From Streptomyces afghaniensis 772 (GTDB lineage Bacteria; Actinomycetota; Actinomycetes; Streptomycetales; Streptomycetaceae): a stretch of DNA of 39,438 nucleotides. The notes beneath the pieces are model-generated. The model was given only the letters and a program-made list of their open reading frames with translations, was not told where the DNA came from and ran no database searches. A program made the translations under genes and the position numbers. The stretch is from contig KE354335.1 in NCBI GenBank assembly GCA_000415505.1, positions 1 through 39,438 of the forward strand. The letters run 5' to 3'. Shown here piece by piece: positions 16,647 through 26,953 of the stretch (its first letter is position 1; each line of letters begins with the position of its first letter).

Positions 16647-18155
16647 TCAACTGCTTTTCGCGCAGTCGTGGCCGTTCAGCGTGAAGCCGTACGGCGGGGA
16701 GTTCTTCCCGTGCCAGGAGGCGAGGAAGCCGAAGGCCAGGTCGCCGCCCGCGGGGACCGACTTGTTGTAGTCGGCGGCGGTGGCGGTGACGCGGGAGCCG
16801 TCCTGGGAGACGGAGGCGTCCCACATCTGGCCGACCTGCTGGCCGTCGCGGAAGGACCAGGACACGCGCCAGGAGTCGAGGGGCTTGCTGCTGGTGACCG
16901 TGACCGTGGCCTGGAAGCCGTCGGGCCACTGGTTGACCAGGTCGTACTCGACCCGGCAGGTGGGGTTCTCGCCCTCGCCGCCCTCGCCGCTCTCGCCGCT
17001 CTTGGTGGGAGAGGACGTGCCCTGCGGTTCGGTGTGGCGGTTCGTGCCCTCCGGTTTGGCGGGCTTCTCCGACTTGCCCGTGTTCTCGGTGGCGTCGTCG
17101 GCGGGCTTCGAGGTCGCGGGCGGCAGGTCGGGGGCGGACGGCAGGGGCGGTTCGGGGTTGGGGTCGGCCACCGGCTGACGGCCGGCGTCGCCGCGTGCTC
17201 CGAGGTCGTCGCCGGAGCCGCCGAAGGGCATCATCGAGACGCCGAGCGCGAGGACGGAGACCAGGACGGCGGCGACGAGGAGTCCGTTGCGGGCGACGCG
17301 CGCCTTCTGCTCCCCGTCCTCCGGATCCCCCGGCGCCTTGTCCGCCCCGTCGGGCCGGCCGGCGCCGAGCCGTACCTCGGCGGCGCGACGGCGGCGCTCC
17401 AGGTAGGCGAGGCCGCCCCAGCCGATCACCCCGCCGGCCAGTGCCCCGGGCAGCCCGCCGCCGTGCAGCCGCAGACAGGCGGCGGCCTCGGCGCACTGGA
17501 CGCAGGTGGCGAGGTGCCGGGAGAGGTCACCCGGGGCGTCGGCGGCGGAGGAGCGGGTGACGGCGTCCAGCAGCCGGGCGTAGCTGCGGCACTGGGCGTC
17601 CATCGGGGTGTCGAGGTGGTTGCGGTGGCATCGGTCCCGGAACAGGGTGCGCACCTGCTGGAGTTCGTCGGCGGCGGTGGCCGGGTCGAGGCCCAGGCGG
17701 CGGGCGACCACGGACAGCGGCAGCGCCTCCACCTCGGCCAGCCACAGCAGTTCGGCGTCGGCCTGCTGCAGGTCGCGCAGTCCGCGCAGCGCGAGCGGGC
17801 GCTGCAGGGGCGGGCCGGTGTAGCGGACGGCCTTGTCCGAGTTGAGCCACAGGCGCAGGTCGGGGTCGAGCTTGTGGCCCTGCCCCTCCTCTTCCCAGGC
17901 CGCGGCCGTGGTGCGTACGGCGGTCAGCAGCAGGGGTATCCGGGGCAGCCGGGCCGCGCGGCGGCCGGCGCTTCTGGCCTGGCCGGTTTCGGCCGCGCGG
18001 GCCTCACGCGTGCCGTGTGCGAACGCCTCGCGGCCCAGCTGTGCGGCGGCGGTGGAGCCGGACGTGCACAGATCGGCGTAGGCGAGGACCGCGTCCCAGC
18101 ACTCCGAGAACAGCGCGGCCTCGGCGGCGTCCTGAGGGGTCGGCAGGTCGGGCAT
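16647..18155 (-). CDS. Sigma-factor-like / zinc-finger / transmembrane protein with extracellular CBM2 cellulose-binding domain
   Basis: 502 residues. Residues 1-165 resemble a divergent sigma factor, with a region-4-like segment (LRGLRDLQQADAELLWLAEV, PLSVVARRLGLDPATAADEL). Next is an anti-sigma-type zinc motif, RHLATCVQCAEAAACL (HxxxCxxC). One transmembrane helix (NGLLVAAVLVSVLALGVSMM) precedes a Pro/Ser/Thr/Glu linker of about 75 residues. The C-terminal 100 residues are a family 2 carbohydrate-binding module bounded by cysteines, with the conserved tryptophans (VNQWPDGFQATVTVTSS, SWRVSWSF, GQMWDA, GFLASWHG). A GCAGGAG site precedes ATG 18155. The likely role is sensing or anchoring to polysaccharide outside the cell. 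Confidence 0.85.
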   Translation of the reverse strand: MPDLPTPQDAAEAALFSECWDAVLAYADLCTSGSTAAAQLGREAFAHGTREARAAETGQARSAGRRAARLPRIPLLLTAVRTTAAAWEEEGQGHKLDPDLRLWLNSDKAVRYTGPPLQRPLALRGLRDLQQADAELLWLAEVEALPLSVVARRLGLDPATAADELQQVRTLFRDRCHRNHLDTPMDAQCRSYARLLDAVTRSSAADAPGDLSRHLATCVQCAEAAACLRLHGGGLPGALAGGVIGWGGLAYLERRRRAAEVRLGAGRPDGADKAPGDPEDGEQKARVARNGLLVAAVLVSVLALGVSMMPFGGSGDDLGARGDAGRQPVADPNPEPPLPSAPDLPPATSKPADDATENTGKSEKPAKPEGTNRHTEPQGTSSPTKSGESGEGGEGENPTCRVEYDLVNQWPDGFQATVTVTSSKPLDSWRVSWSFRDGQQVGQMWDASVSQDGSRVTATAADYNKSVPAGGDLAFGFLASWHGKNSPPYGFTLNGHDCAKSS

Positions 18156-18263
18156 GGGTCTCCTGCATCCACAAGCGAGGTCAACTCACCACTTCGGCAA
18201 TGGAGTTGGGGGAAACCTCGCGGCAGGGCCAGAGCTTTTCACGCCACCCACACAACTGACAAG

Positions 18264-18291
18264 CGCCCTGTTCAGATGTCAGCACAGGGCG
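18264..18291 (-). terminator. Hairpin downstream of the radical SAM gene
   Basis: CGCCCTGT / ACAGGGCG, perfect 8-bp arms with a 12-base loop. A second copy of CGCCCTGT lies at 18337-18344 inside the neighbouring inverted repeat. It could be a second terminator or an operator for the CBM2 gene downstream. Confidence 0.45.
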
Positions 18292-18320
18292 GCGGGCCCC
18301 CACGGCTCCGGCCTTTGTAT

Positions 18321-18362
18321 GCGGTACGGACACGGCCGCCCTGTGACTCAACGCCGTACCGC
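18321..18362 (-). terminator. Inverted repeat immediately after the radical SAM gene
   Basis: GCGGTACGG (18321-18329) and CCGTACCGC (18354-18362), perfect 9-bp arms with a 24-base loop, 28 bases beyond the stop codon at 18391. It is likely a terminator stem. Confidence 0.5.
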
Positions 18363-18390
18363 AATGATGGACGACGTCATCGAAGCGTTA

Positions 18391-19716
18391 TCAAACAGCG
18401 GTGGGTTCGTCCGCCGGGAGGCTGTCCATGAAGGAGCTGACGGAGAAGACCGCGTTGCCGGCGCCGGGGGGACCGTAGCCGGGGGGCGAGGAGAGGCCGA
18501 AGTCCTCCATGGTCTGCCGGTACGCCTGGAGCAGGCGGATGTGGTACTCCAGCGGCGCGCCCTGGGGGTTGGCCTTGCCGAGGGGCGTCGTGGGCTCCGG
18601 GCACCAGGTGGTGAAGCGGGGCGTGATGCCGTGCGACATGAAGAAGCGCAGGCCCTCGGTGGTGGAGGCGATGGCCTCGTCGACCGAGGTGAAGCCGAAC
18701 GGCTCGGCCATCTCCACGCCCGCCACGAAGTTGGGGATGACGTTGCGCGCGCCGAAGATCTCCGCCGAGTCGAGGATGCGCTTGTGCCACTCGTCGCGGC
18801 CGACGTAGCGCTCCTTGCCCGGGCAGTACATCTTGAACAGGTACTCGTCCCACACCTCGTAGTTGGGGTGGTAGATCTGCACGCCGTAGTCCTTGAAGCG
18901 CTGGACGTCGTCACGCGGCAGCGCCTGGGCGACGACCTTGCCGATCCAGCGGCCGGGGAAGCGCTCCTCGATGGCCTTGGCGTAGTGGCCGTAGAAGTCG
19001 GCCTCGTCGCGGCCGGAGACGGTCTTCGTGATGGCGCCGCCGGTGAGGGTGTAGGCGGTGGAGGTCTTCGCCGTGTCGTAACGGTCGATGATCTCCAGGG
19101 CCTCCAGGACCTCCTCGACGTCCTTCACCCCGGTGTAGGGGCGCCCGGCGGCCTTGTGCTGGCGCCAGTTGTGGTTGATGTCGCAGTACTGGCACTCCTC
19201 CTTGGCGCCGAAGTACTGGCAGACCCGGAAGACGGTCAGGTAGATCAGGTAGCCCCACTGGATGGTCGGGGCCACCTCCATGACCGACTTCCCGCTGGCG
19301 AGGGTGTGCCGGTAGTACTCGGGCATCGGCGGCACGCCGACGTCGGAGATGCGCTTGCCGTCGAGGTAGAGGCCGAGCACGCCGTCCTCGTTGGCGGCGA
19401 CGCGGTAGGGCGAGGACGGGTTCACCCGCACCGAGACGACGGTCCGGCGCAGGTCGTAGGGGCCGCCGGTGAGGATGATCTCCTCGGGCGGCCGGCGCAG
19501 CGCGGCCTCGCCCAGCTCGGGCAGGGTGCCGTGGTCGAAGGAGAAGATGAAGTACGACTTCGGCTTGACCTCGCCGCCCTCGTTGTCGCTGAGCGCGGAC
19601 GGGTCGAAGGCCACGCCGCCCCGGAGCAGGTCCTCCTTGAAGACGGCCTCCCGCGGGACGTGCGGGAACCGCTCCATCAGATCCTCGACCAGCGCGGTAC
19701 GGCTGCCGCTGCCCAT
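18391..19716 (-). CDS. Radical SAM protein with non-canonical cysteine spacing
   Basis: 441 residues. The putative iron-sulfur site is CQYFGAKEECQYCD at about residues 170-183, giving C-x8-C-x2-C instead of the usual C-x3-C-x2-C. After it come TLTGGAITKTVSGRDE, a GGE-like SAM-binding strand, and TIM-barrel-like segments (VVAQALP, YGVQIYHPNYEVWDEYLF, NVIPNFVAGVEMAEPFG, TTWCPEPTTPLG), which support a radical SAM fold resembling biotin synthase/Elp3-type barrels. ATG 19716 has GGGAGGAG seven bases upstream. There is no obvious substrate gene beside it. The reaction is unknown. Confidence 0.82.
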   Translation of the reverse strand: MGSGSRTALVEDLMERFPHVPREAVFKEDLLRGGVAFDPSALSDNEGGEVKPKSYFIFSFDHGTLPELGEAALRRPPEEIILTGGPYDLRRTVVSVRVNPSSPYRVAANEDGVLGLYLDGKRISDVGVPPMPEYYRHTLASGKSVMEVAPTIQWGYLIYLTVFRVCQYFGAKEECQYCDINHNWRQHKAAGRPYTGVKDVEEVLEALEIIDRYDTAKTSTAYTLTGGAITKTVSGRDEADFYGHYAKAIEERFPGRWIGKVVAQALPRDDVQRFKDYGVQIYHPNYEVWDEYLFKMYCPGKERYVGRDEWHKRILDSAEIFGARNVIPNFVAGVEMAEPFGFTSVDEAIASTTEGLRFFMSHGITPRFTTWCPEPTTPLGKANPQGAPLEYHIRLLQAYRQTMEDFGLSSPPGYGPPGAGNAVFSVSSFMDSLPADEPTAV

Positions 19717-19879
19717 GCCGTGTCTCCTCCCGGTTCGAACGTACGACTCCTCACGGTATGCCCATGGGTGTGCGAGGCCGGTACCGGGCCCCCCTGACTC
19801 GGGCGAATGTCCCTTTTGGGTACGCCTGGGTTGCAAGTTCGCGACGACCCGGGTGGAGGGGTGGGTTCCGCACGACGAT

Positions 19880-20224
19880 ATGGACATGCCAGAACACGCC
19901 GACAAGCAGCCCGCCGCCGGGACTGATGCGCTCACCGCAGGATGCCTCCTGCTGCTCGTGCTGGTGGCGGACGCGGCAGCCGGTTTTCTGGTCGTGCTCC
20001 TGCTCGCGGTACGGGGGCTGGGCCGGATGGACGCCTGCGCCGGGCAGACGGCCCCCTGCGCACCACCGACGGACTGGGCACCACTGCTGTGCTTCGGCGC
20101 CCTGGCCCTGGCAGTGGGAGTGACGGGCATCCTGCTGCTGCGGCTCGGCCACCCTTTCATCGGAGCGGTCCAACTGGTGCTGTGCATCGTCCTCGCAGGC
20201 CACGCCCTGGGGTCATGGCCCTGA
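19880..20224 (+). CDS. Small integral membrane protein of unknown function
   Basis: 114 residues with three predicted transmembrane helices: ALTAGCLLLLVLVADAAAGF continuing to LVVLLLAVRGLG, then PLLCFGALALAVGVTGILLL, and FIGAVQLVLCIVLAGHALG. A short loop with two cysteines (MDACAGQTAPCAPP) is probably outside the membrane. ATG 19880 (or 19886) is the best start, but no strong ribosome binding site is close. It is divergent from the radical SAM gene (163-base gap) and convergent with the hydroxyacid dehydrogenase. I do not recognise a family. Confidence 0.65.
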   Translation: MDMPEHADKQPAAGTDALTAGCLLLLVLVADAAAGFLVVLLLAVRGLGRMDACAGQTAPCAPPTDWAPLLCFGALALAVGVTGILLLRLGHPFIGAVQLVLCIVLAGHALGSWP

Positions 20225-20245
20225 CCCAGGAACAGTCCACGCGTC

Positions 20246-22721
<2,476 letters not shown>

Positions 22722-22733
22722 CGGGTCCGCGGG

Positions 22734-23084
22734 TCAGGTCGTGGCGTGCGGCCGGCTGTGGTCGCCGGGGGTCGTGGCGCGGTCGGCCTCGTCCTTGACG
22801 AGCAGGGAGAGCAGCGACGCCACGGTCAGACCGGCCTCGGCGGGGTGACGGAGCACCTTGCCGGGGTCGATCCGGTACGTGTTGGTGCGGCCCTCCCGGG
22901 TGTGCGAGAGGTAACCGTCCTGCTCCAGATCGGCGATGATCTTCTGGACGGCGCGTTCGGTGAGCCGGCAGTGGGCCGCGATGTCCCGGATACGGGCGCT
23001 GTGGTTGTCGGCGATTGCTGCCAGCACCCGGGCATGGTTGGTGAGAAACGTCCATCCGGTGTGTGGCTCGGGCACTCCATCCAT
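22734..23084 (-). CDS. Winged-helix (MarR-like) transcriptional regulator
   Basis: 116 residues. It is almost entirely a winged helix: WTFLTNHARVLAAIADN, IRDIAAHCRLTERAVQKIIA (the helix-turn-helix) and DLEQDGYLSHTREGRTNTYR (the wing). The C-terminal tail has a short helix (VASLLSLLVKDEAD) that could dimerise. The fold is found in MarR-like and other stand-alone regulators of Streptomyces. It is divergent from the STAS-ANTAR gene with a 135-base AT-richer gap and convergent with aldO, so either could be its target. The inducer is unknown. Confidence 0.85.
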   Translation of the reverse strand: MDGVPEPHTGWTFLTNHARVLAAIADNHSARIRDIAAHCRLTERAVQKIIADLEQDGYLSHTREGRTNTYRIDPGKVLRHPAEAGLTVASLLSLLVKDEADRATTPGDHSRPHATT

Positions 23085-23219
23085 GCCCCAACTCTACCGA
23101 CCAGACGTACACGCATTCAAAAACACGTACTTCGTTTCATGTATTGGTTGACGGGTGTGGGGTAGAGGGGCAACGCTGGAACACGGAGGCACGGCGAACT
23201 AACAAGGGAGAACGCGGCC

Positions 23220-23984
23220 ATGCCGGACGCTGCGCACTCTGCGCGGTCTCACACCCAGGAGGGCGCCGTATCCGCGGCGGGCGCCGGCGCGCCGGCGGAG
23301 ATCCCGCCGTGCATGGCGACCATGGACGTCGCACCGGACGGCGACCGGATGACCGTCACCGTGTGGGGTGAACTCGACCTGGGCAGCCGGCGGCTGCTGC
23401 CGGAGCTGCACGACATCCTCACACTGTCGGGCAGCGGCATCGACCTGCGGCTGGACGCGATCGGGTTCTGCGACTGCTCCGGCCTCAACATGTTGCTGGA
23501 CCTGCGCATGCGCGCTCTCGACCAGGGCAAGACGGTCGCCGTCCGCTCCAGCGGCCGCGCGGTGGAGCGCCTGCTCGACCTGACCGGCACCCGGGAGCTG
23601 TTCACGGCGCCGGGCTCGCACCAGGTATCCCCCGCCGACGACGACGAGCCCGCCCCGGGGGCGGCCGACGACGAGGACCTCCGCGCCGAAGTCGCCCAGC
23701 TGCGGCGGGCCATGCAGACCCGGCCGACCATCGACCTGGCCCGCGGCATCCTCATGGCCTCCTTCAGCCTGAGCCCCGAGGCGGCCTGGAGCGTGCTGGT
23801 CAGGACCTCCCAGAACACCAACACCAAGCTGCACCAGCTGGCCCGGGACCTGGTGGACACGGTGCACGGCAGCACGCTGCCCGAGCCGGTGCAGCAGCAG
23901 CTCGCGGCTGCCGTCGCGAGCACGGCACCCCGGAGCGAGGCGGCGGCGTGCCCCGCGAGCGGGGCCGTGGAGGACCGGCATTGA
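23220..23984 (+). CDS. STAS (anti-sigma antagonist-like) and ANTAR (RNA-binding) two-domain protein
   Basis: 254 residues. Residues 38-135 form a STAS domain (VTVWGELDLGSRRLLPELHD, then IDLRLDAIGFCDCSGLNMLL), where the DCSG motif holds the serine usually phosphorylated by an RsbW-like kinase. An acidic linker follows. Residues 158-215 form an ANTAR domain (LRRAMQTRPTIDLARGILMA, then SPEAAWSVLVRTSQNTNTKL), which binds paired RNA hairpins to prevent termination. This suggests phosphorylation-controlled antitermination. ATG 23220 follows AAGGGAG at nine bases. A target RNA is not visible nearby. Confidence 0.88.
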   Translation: MPDAAHSARSHTQEGAVSAAGAGAPAEIPPCMATMDVAPDGDRMTVTVWGELDLGSRRLLPELHDILTLSGSGIDLRLDAIGFCDCSGLNMLLDLRMRALDQGKTVAVRSSGRAVERLLDLTGTRELFTAPGSHQVSPADDDEPAPGAADDEDLRAEVAQLRRAMQTRPTIDLARGILMASFSLSPEAAWSVLVRTSQNTNTKLHQLARDLVDTVHGSTLPEPVQQQLAAAVASTAPRSEAAACPASGAVEDRH

Positions 23985-24067
23985 CGTCCCCGGCCACCCG
24001 CTGAGGCATGATGAGCGGGCCGCCGTCGGGCGCCAACCGGCCATGACCGGCCCTTACCAGGCCCGCA

Positions 24068-24103
24068 CTTTATAAAGCCCCTTTCCTAACCCCTTGTCGA
24101 AAG
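24068..24103 (+). promoter_or_regulatory. Palindrome and TTGTCGAA motif upstream of the ROK regulator
   Basis: CTTTATAAAG (24068-24077) is a 10-base perfect palindrome. CCCTTGTCGAAAG (24091-24103) resembles CTTGTTCGAAA at 25480-25490 and CCCTTGCCGAAG near 25532, both ahead of the binding-protein gene. These may be autoregulatory operator sites for the ROK protein. Confidence 0.45.
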
Positions 24104-24185
24104 TCCCGGCAGCCCATAGCCTTGCGCCGCGCCGGTGCCGACGTCGACCCGGCCCGAGCCGGCCTGGGAAGGGATGGGCACCCCG

Positions 24186-25450
24186 GTGAAGCGCACGTCA
24201 CGTGACATCCGCACCGCGAACCGCTACGAGGTGCTGCGCCAGATCATCGCCGAGTCACCGACCTCCCGGCAGGAGCTGGCGGCCGCCACCGGCCTCAGTC
24301 TGGCCACGGTCGCCACACTCGTCGGCGAGCTGCTCGACCTCCGCATGATCACGGAGGTCGGCTTCGAGGACTCGGCCGGCGGCGCCCCCGGGGCCTGGTG
24401 GCGGTCAACTCCTCGGGGGGCGCGCTGATCGGCGTCGACATCGCCGAGACCTACGTCCACGTCGAGCTGTTCGACCTGGGGCTGAACGTCCTCGCCCGCG
24501 CCGAGGAGGACGTCCGTGCCGGCGAGAGCCTGCCGGAGCAGGTGGTCGGCCACGTGGCGACCGCCGTCGGCTCGGTGGTCATGCAGGCCGGTATCGAGGG
24601 CGCCCGGGTGCTCGGAGTCGGGGTGAGCGTGCCGGGGCAGGTGGACCGCGCCACCGGCACCTCGGAGTACGCGCCCAACTGGGACTGGCACGACGTACCG
24701 CTGCTCGACCTGCTCACCGAACACATCGCCTATCCCCTGTACCTGGACAACCCGCTGCGCGCCAGCGCGGTGGCCGAGCTGTGGTTCGGGGCGGCGCGCG
24801 GGCGGGGGAACGCCGTGGTCGTCAACCTCGGGACCGGGGTCGGCGCCGGACTGGTCCTGGGCGGCGGGCTGCACCGCGGCGTGAGCAACAGCGCCGGAGA
24901 GTGGGGCCACACCACGATGGTGCTGGACGGGCGCCTGTGCCGCTGCGGCAACCACGGCTGCGTGGAGACCTACGTCGGCGCGCGCGGCATCATGCTGAAC
25001 CTGCGCGAGGTCGGCCCCGACAGCGCGCTGCTGCACCCGGACGACCAGACGGCGACCATCGACGCGCTGGCCCGCGGGGTCGCGGCGGACGACCCGGTGG
25101 CCCGCCGGGCCGTTCACGAGACCGCGCGCTATCTGGGCGCCGGCGTCGCCGACCTGGTGAACCTGTTCAACCCCGAGATCGTCGTGCTGAGCAGCTGGGT
25201 CGCCCGCACCCTGGGCGAGCCGCTGCTGCACGAGGTGCGCGAGGCCGTCGCCCGGCACGCGCTGCCGCGGCCGCTGGCCGCCACCGAGATCGTCCTCTCC
25301 CCGATCCCCACCGACCCGGTGTGCCTGGGCGCGGCGACGTTCGCGCTCGAAGGGGCGCTCCAGGCCGTCGGGCAGCGGAACGGCAAACGCACCACCCCGG
25401 CGAAGAGCACCCCCCGCGCACGGAGCCGCACCACCGCTCCACCCTCATAG
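24186..25450 (+). CDS. ROK-family transcriptional regulator, frameshifted
   Basis: An N-terminal winged helix (RYEVLRQIIAESPTSRQELA, AATGLSLATVATLVGELLDL) is followed by a ROK sugar-kinase-like domain (GVDIAETYVHVELFDLG, GTGVGAGLVLGG, and the zinc motif CRCGNHGCVETY). The frame changes near 24388: GGCGGCGCCCCC lacks one C relative to the expected Gly-Gly-Arg-Pro-Arg-Gly-Leu-Val reading, and restoring it gives about 421 residues. GTG 24186 has AAGGGATGGG upstream; ATG 24174 is an alternative. It precedes the galactoside transport operon and probably represses it, being relieved by a sugar ligand. Confidence 0.82.
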
Positions 25451-25481
25451 CGGCGGAACCAACTCCTCCGCCATCCCCGCT

Positions 25482-25518
25482 TGTTCGAAATCGCGAACCG
25501 GACACAACGCTTCGAACA
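25482..25518 (+). promoter_or_regulatory. TGTTCGAA inverted repeat upstream of the sugar-binding protein gene
   Basis: TGTTCGAA (25482-25489) and TTCGAACA (25511-25518) are perfect 8-base inverted arms 21 bases apart, about 155 bases upstream of the lipoprotein ATG. They are the best operator candidate for the neighbouring ROK regulator. Confidence 0.55.
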
Positions 25519-25670
25519 GACTTCGTCCAACCCCTTGCCGAAGCCTTAGCCGAAGCTCTAGCGTCCCGCACCGCACCTCTCTTTGAGCCATCTGGCGCGA
25601 GCCCCCGGGCCGTGAGCCATCAGGCAGTGAGCCGCAGAGCCGCAGCCGCACTCGAGACAAGGACGTCAGC

Positions 25671-26933
25671 ATGTCGGCATCGAGCAACATGAACTGGGAC
25701 CGCCGCAACGTACTGCGGGCCGCGATGGGCCTGGCCGCCGCCGGCGGACTCGCCGCGTGCGGCAGCAACACCGGCCGGGGCAGCGGAGGTTCGGGCGACG
25801 GTCTCGTCCAGTACTTCCACGCGTACGGCGAGGCAGGCGTCGAGCAGGCCGTCAAGCGGTACGCGAAGGCCTACAAGGGCGCCAACGTGACCACGCAGTG
25901 GATCACCGGCAACAACTTCGAGCAGAAGCTCTTCGCCGCGCTGCTCACCAAGAACGCGCCCGACGTCTTCGAGTTCCACCCGCAGATCCAGATGGTCAAG
26001 AGCGGGCAGGTGGCCGACCTGACCGACATCATCGAGCCGGTCAAGGACGACTTCAACCAGGCCGACATCAAGTCGCACACGGTCGACGGCAAGATATACG
26101 GCGTCCGGATGATCGACGACCCGCAGTTCCTCTTCTACCGGCCCTCGATGTTCGAGAAGGCGAAGATCGAGGTGCCGACCACGCTGGAGGAGCTGATCGA
26201 GGCTGCCGACAAGCTGACCACCAGCAAGGTCAAGGGCATCTTCCTCGGCAACGACCTGACCTCGGTGGACCGCCCGCTGATCTGGTCGGCCGGCGCCGAC
26301 ACGCTCACCGCGGACAACAAGCCCGCCTTCAACACCGACGCGGTCGCCGAGGGCCTCAAGCAGCTGCGCGGTCTGTTCACCAGCGGCAACCTGCTCCTCG
26401 ACGCCCCCGCCGACTCCTGGGACCCGTCGGCCTTCATCCAGGGCCTCACCGCGATCCAGTGGTGCGGCATGTGGGCCATGCCGGCCATGCAGAAGGCGCT
26501 CGGCGACGACATCGGCATCTTCCCCTTCCCGAAGGTCGGCTCGGCCGGCAAGCAGTCGGTCTACAACGGCGGCTGGTCGATGTTCGTCAACGCCAAGAGC
26601 AAGAACGTCGAGGCGGCCAAGGAATACGTCAAGTGGCTGTGGATCGACCAGAAGCAGTACCAGGAGGACTTCGCCACCTCCTACGGCTTCCACATCCCGC
26701 CGCGCACCTCGCTCGCCGCGTCCGCGACCAAGCTGAAGTCCGGCCTGCCGGCCGAGGGCGTGAAGCTCTTCAACGAGTTCGGTCACTTCGACAACATCGG
26801 CTGGACGCAGGCCATGATCGCCTCGTTCTGGGACGTGATCGCCAACACCGTCCGCAAGAACGGCGACCCGAAGGCCGCGCTCGACGCCTGCGAGAAGAAG
26901 GTCGACGCCGAACTCAAGAAGCTCTTCGGATAG
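25671..26933 (+). CDS. Sugar ABC transporter substrate-binding lipoprotein
   Basis: 420 residues of a type-1 extracellular solute-binding family. The N-terminus has a twin-arginine signal (WDRRNVLRAAMGLAAAGGL) ending in lipobox LAAC at residue 23, so it is exported and anchored by lipid on the outer face of the membrane. Segments ITGNNFEQKLFAALLTKNAP, YGVRMIDDPQFLFY and WSAGADTL are typical of oligosaccharide binders. It is the first gene of a unit with two permeases and a GH2 enzyme. The likely ligand is a beta-galactoside, inferred from that enzyme. Confidence 0.92.
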   Translation: MSASSNMNWDRRNVLRAAMGLAAAGGLAACGSNTGRGSGGSGDGLVQYFHAYGEAGVEQAVKRYAKAYKGANVTTQWITGNNFEQKLFAALLTKNAPDVFEFHPQIQMVKSGQVADLTDIIEPVKDDFNQADIKSHTVDGKIYGVRMIDDPQFLFYRPSMFEKAKIEVPTTLEELIEAADKLTTSKVKGIFLGNDLTSVDRPLIWSAGADTLTADNKPAFNTDAVAEGLKQLRGLFTSGNLLLDAPADSWDPSAFIQGLTAIQWCGMWAMPAMQKALGDDIGIFPFPKVGSAGKQSVYNGGWSMFVNAKSKNVEAAKEYVKWLWIDQKQYQEDFATSYGFHIPPRTSLAASATKLKSGLPAEGVKLFNEFGHFDNIGWTQAMIASFWDVIANTVRKNGDPKAALDACEKKVDAELKKLFG

Positions 26934-26953
26934 ACCACCGGACGGATCTCGAC

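Noticed and set aside
23130-23170. Possible SigB-type promoter before the STAS-ANTAR gene
   Set aside because: GTTT and GGGTAG are about 22 bases apart, too far for the usual spacing.
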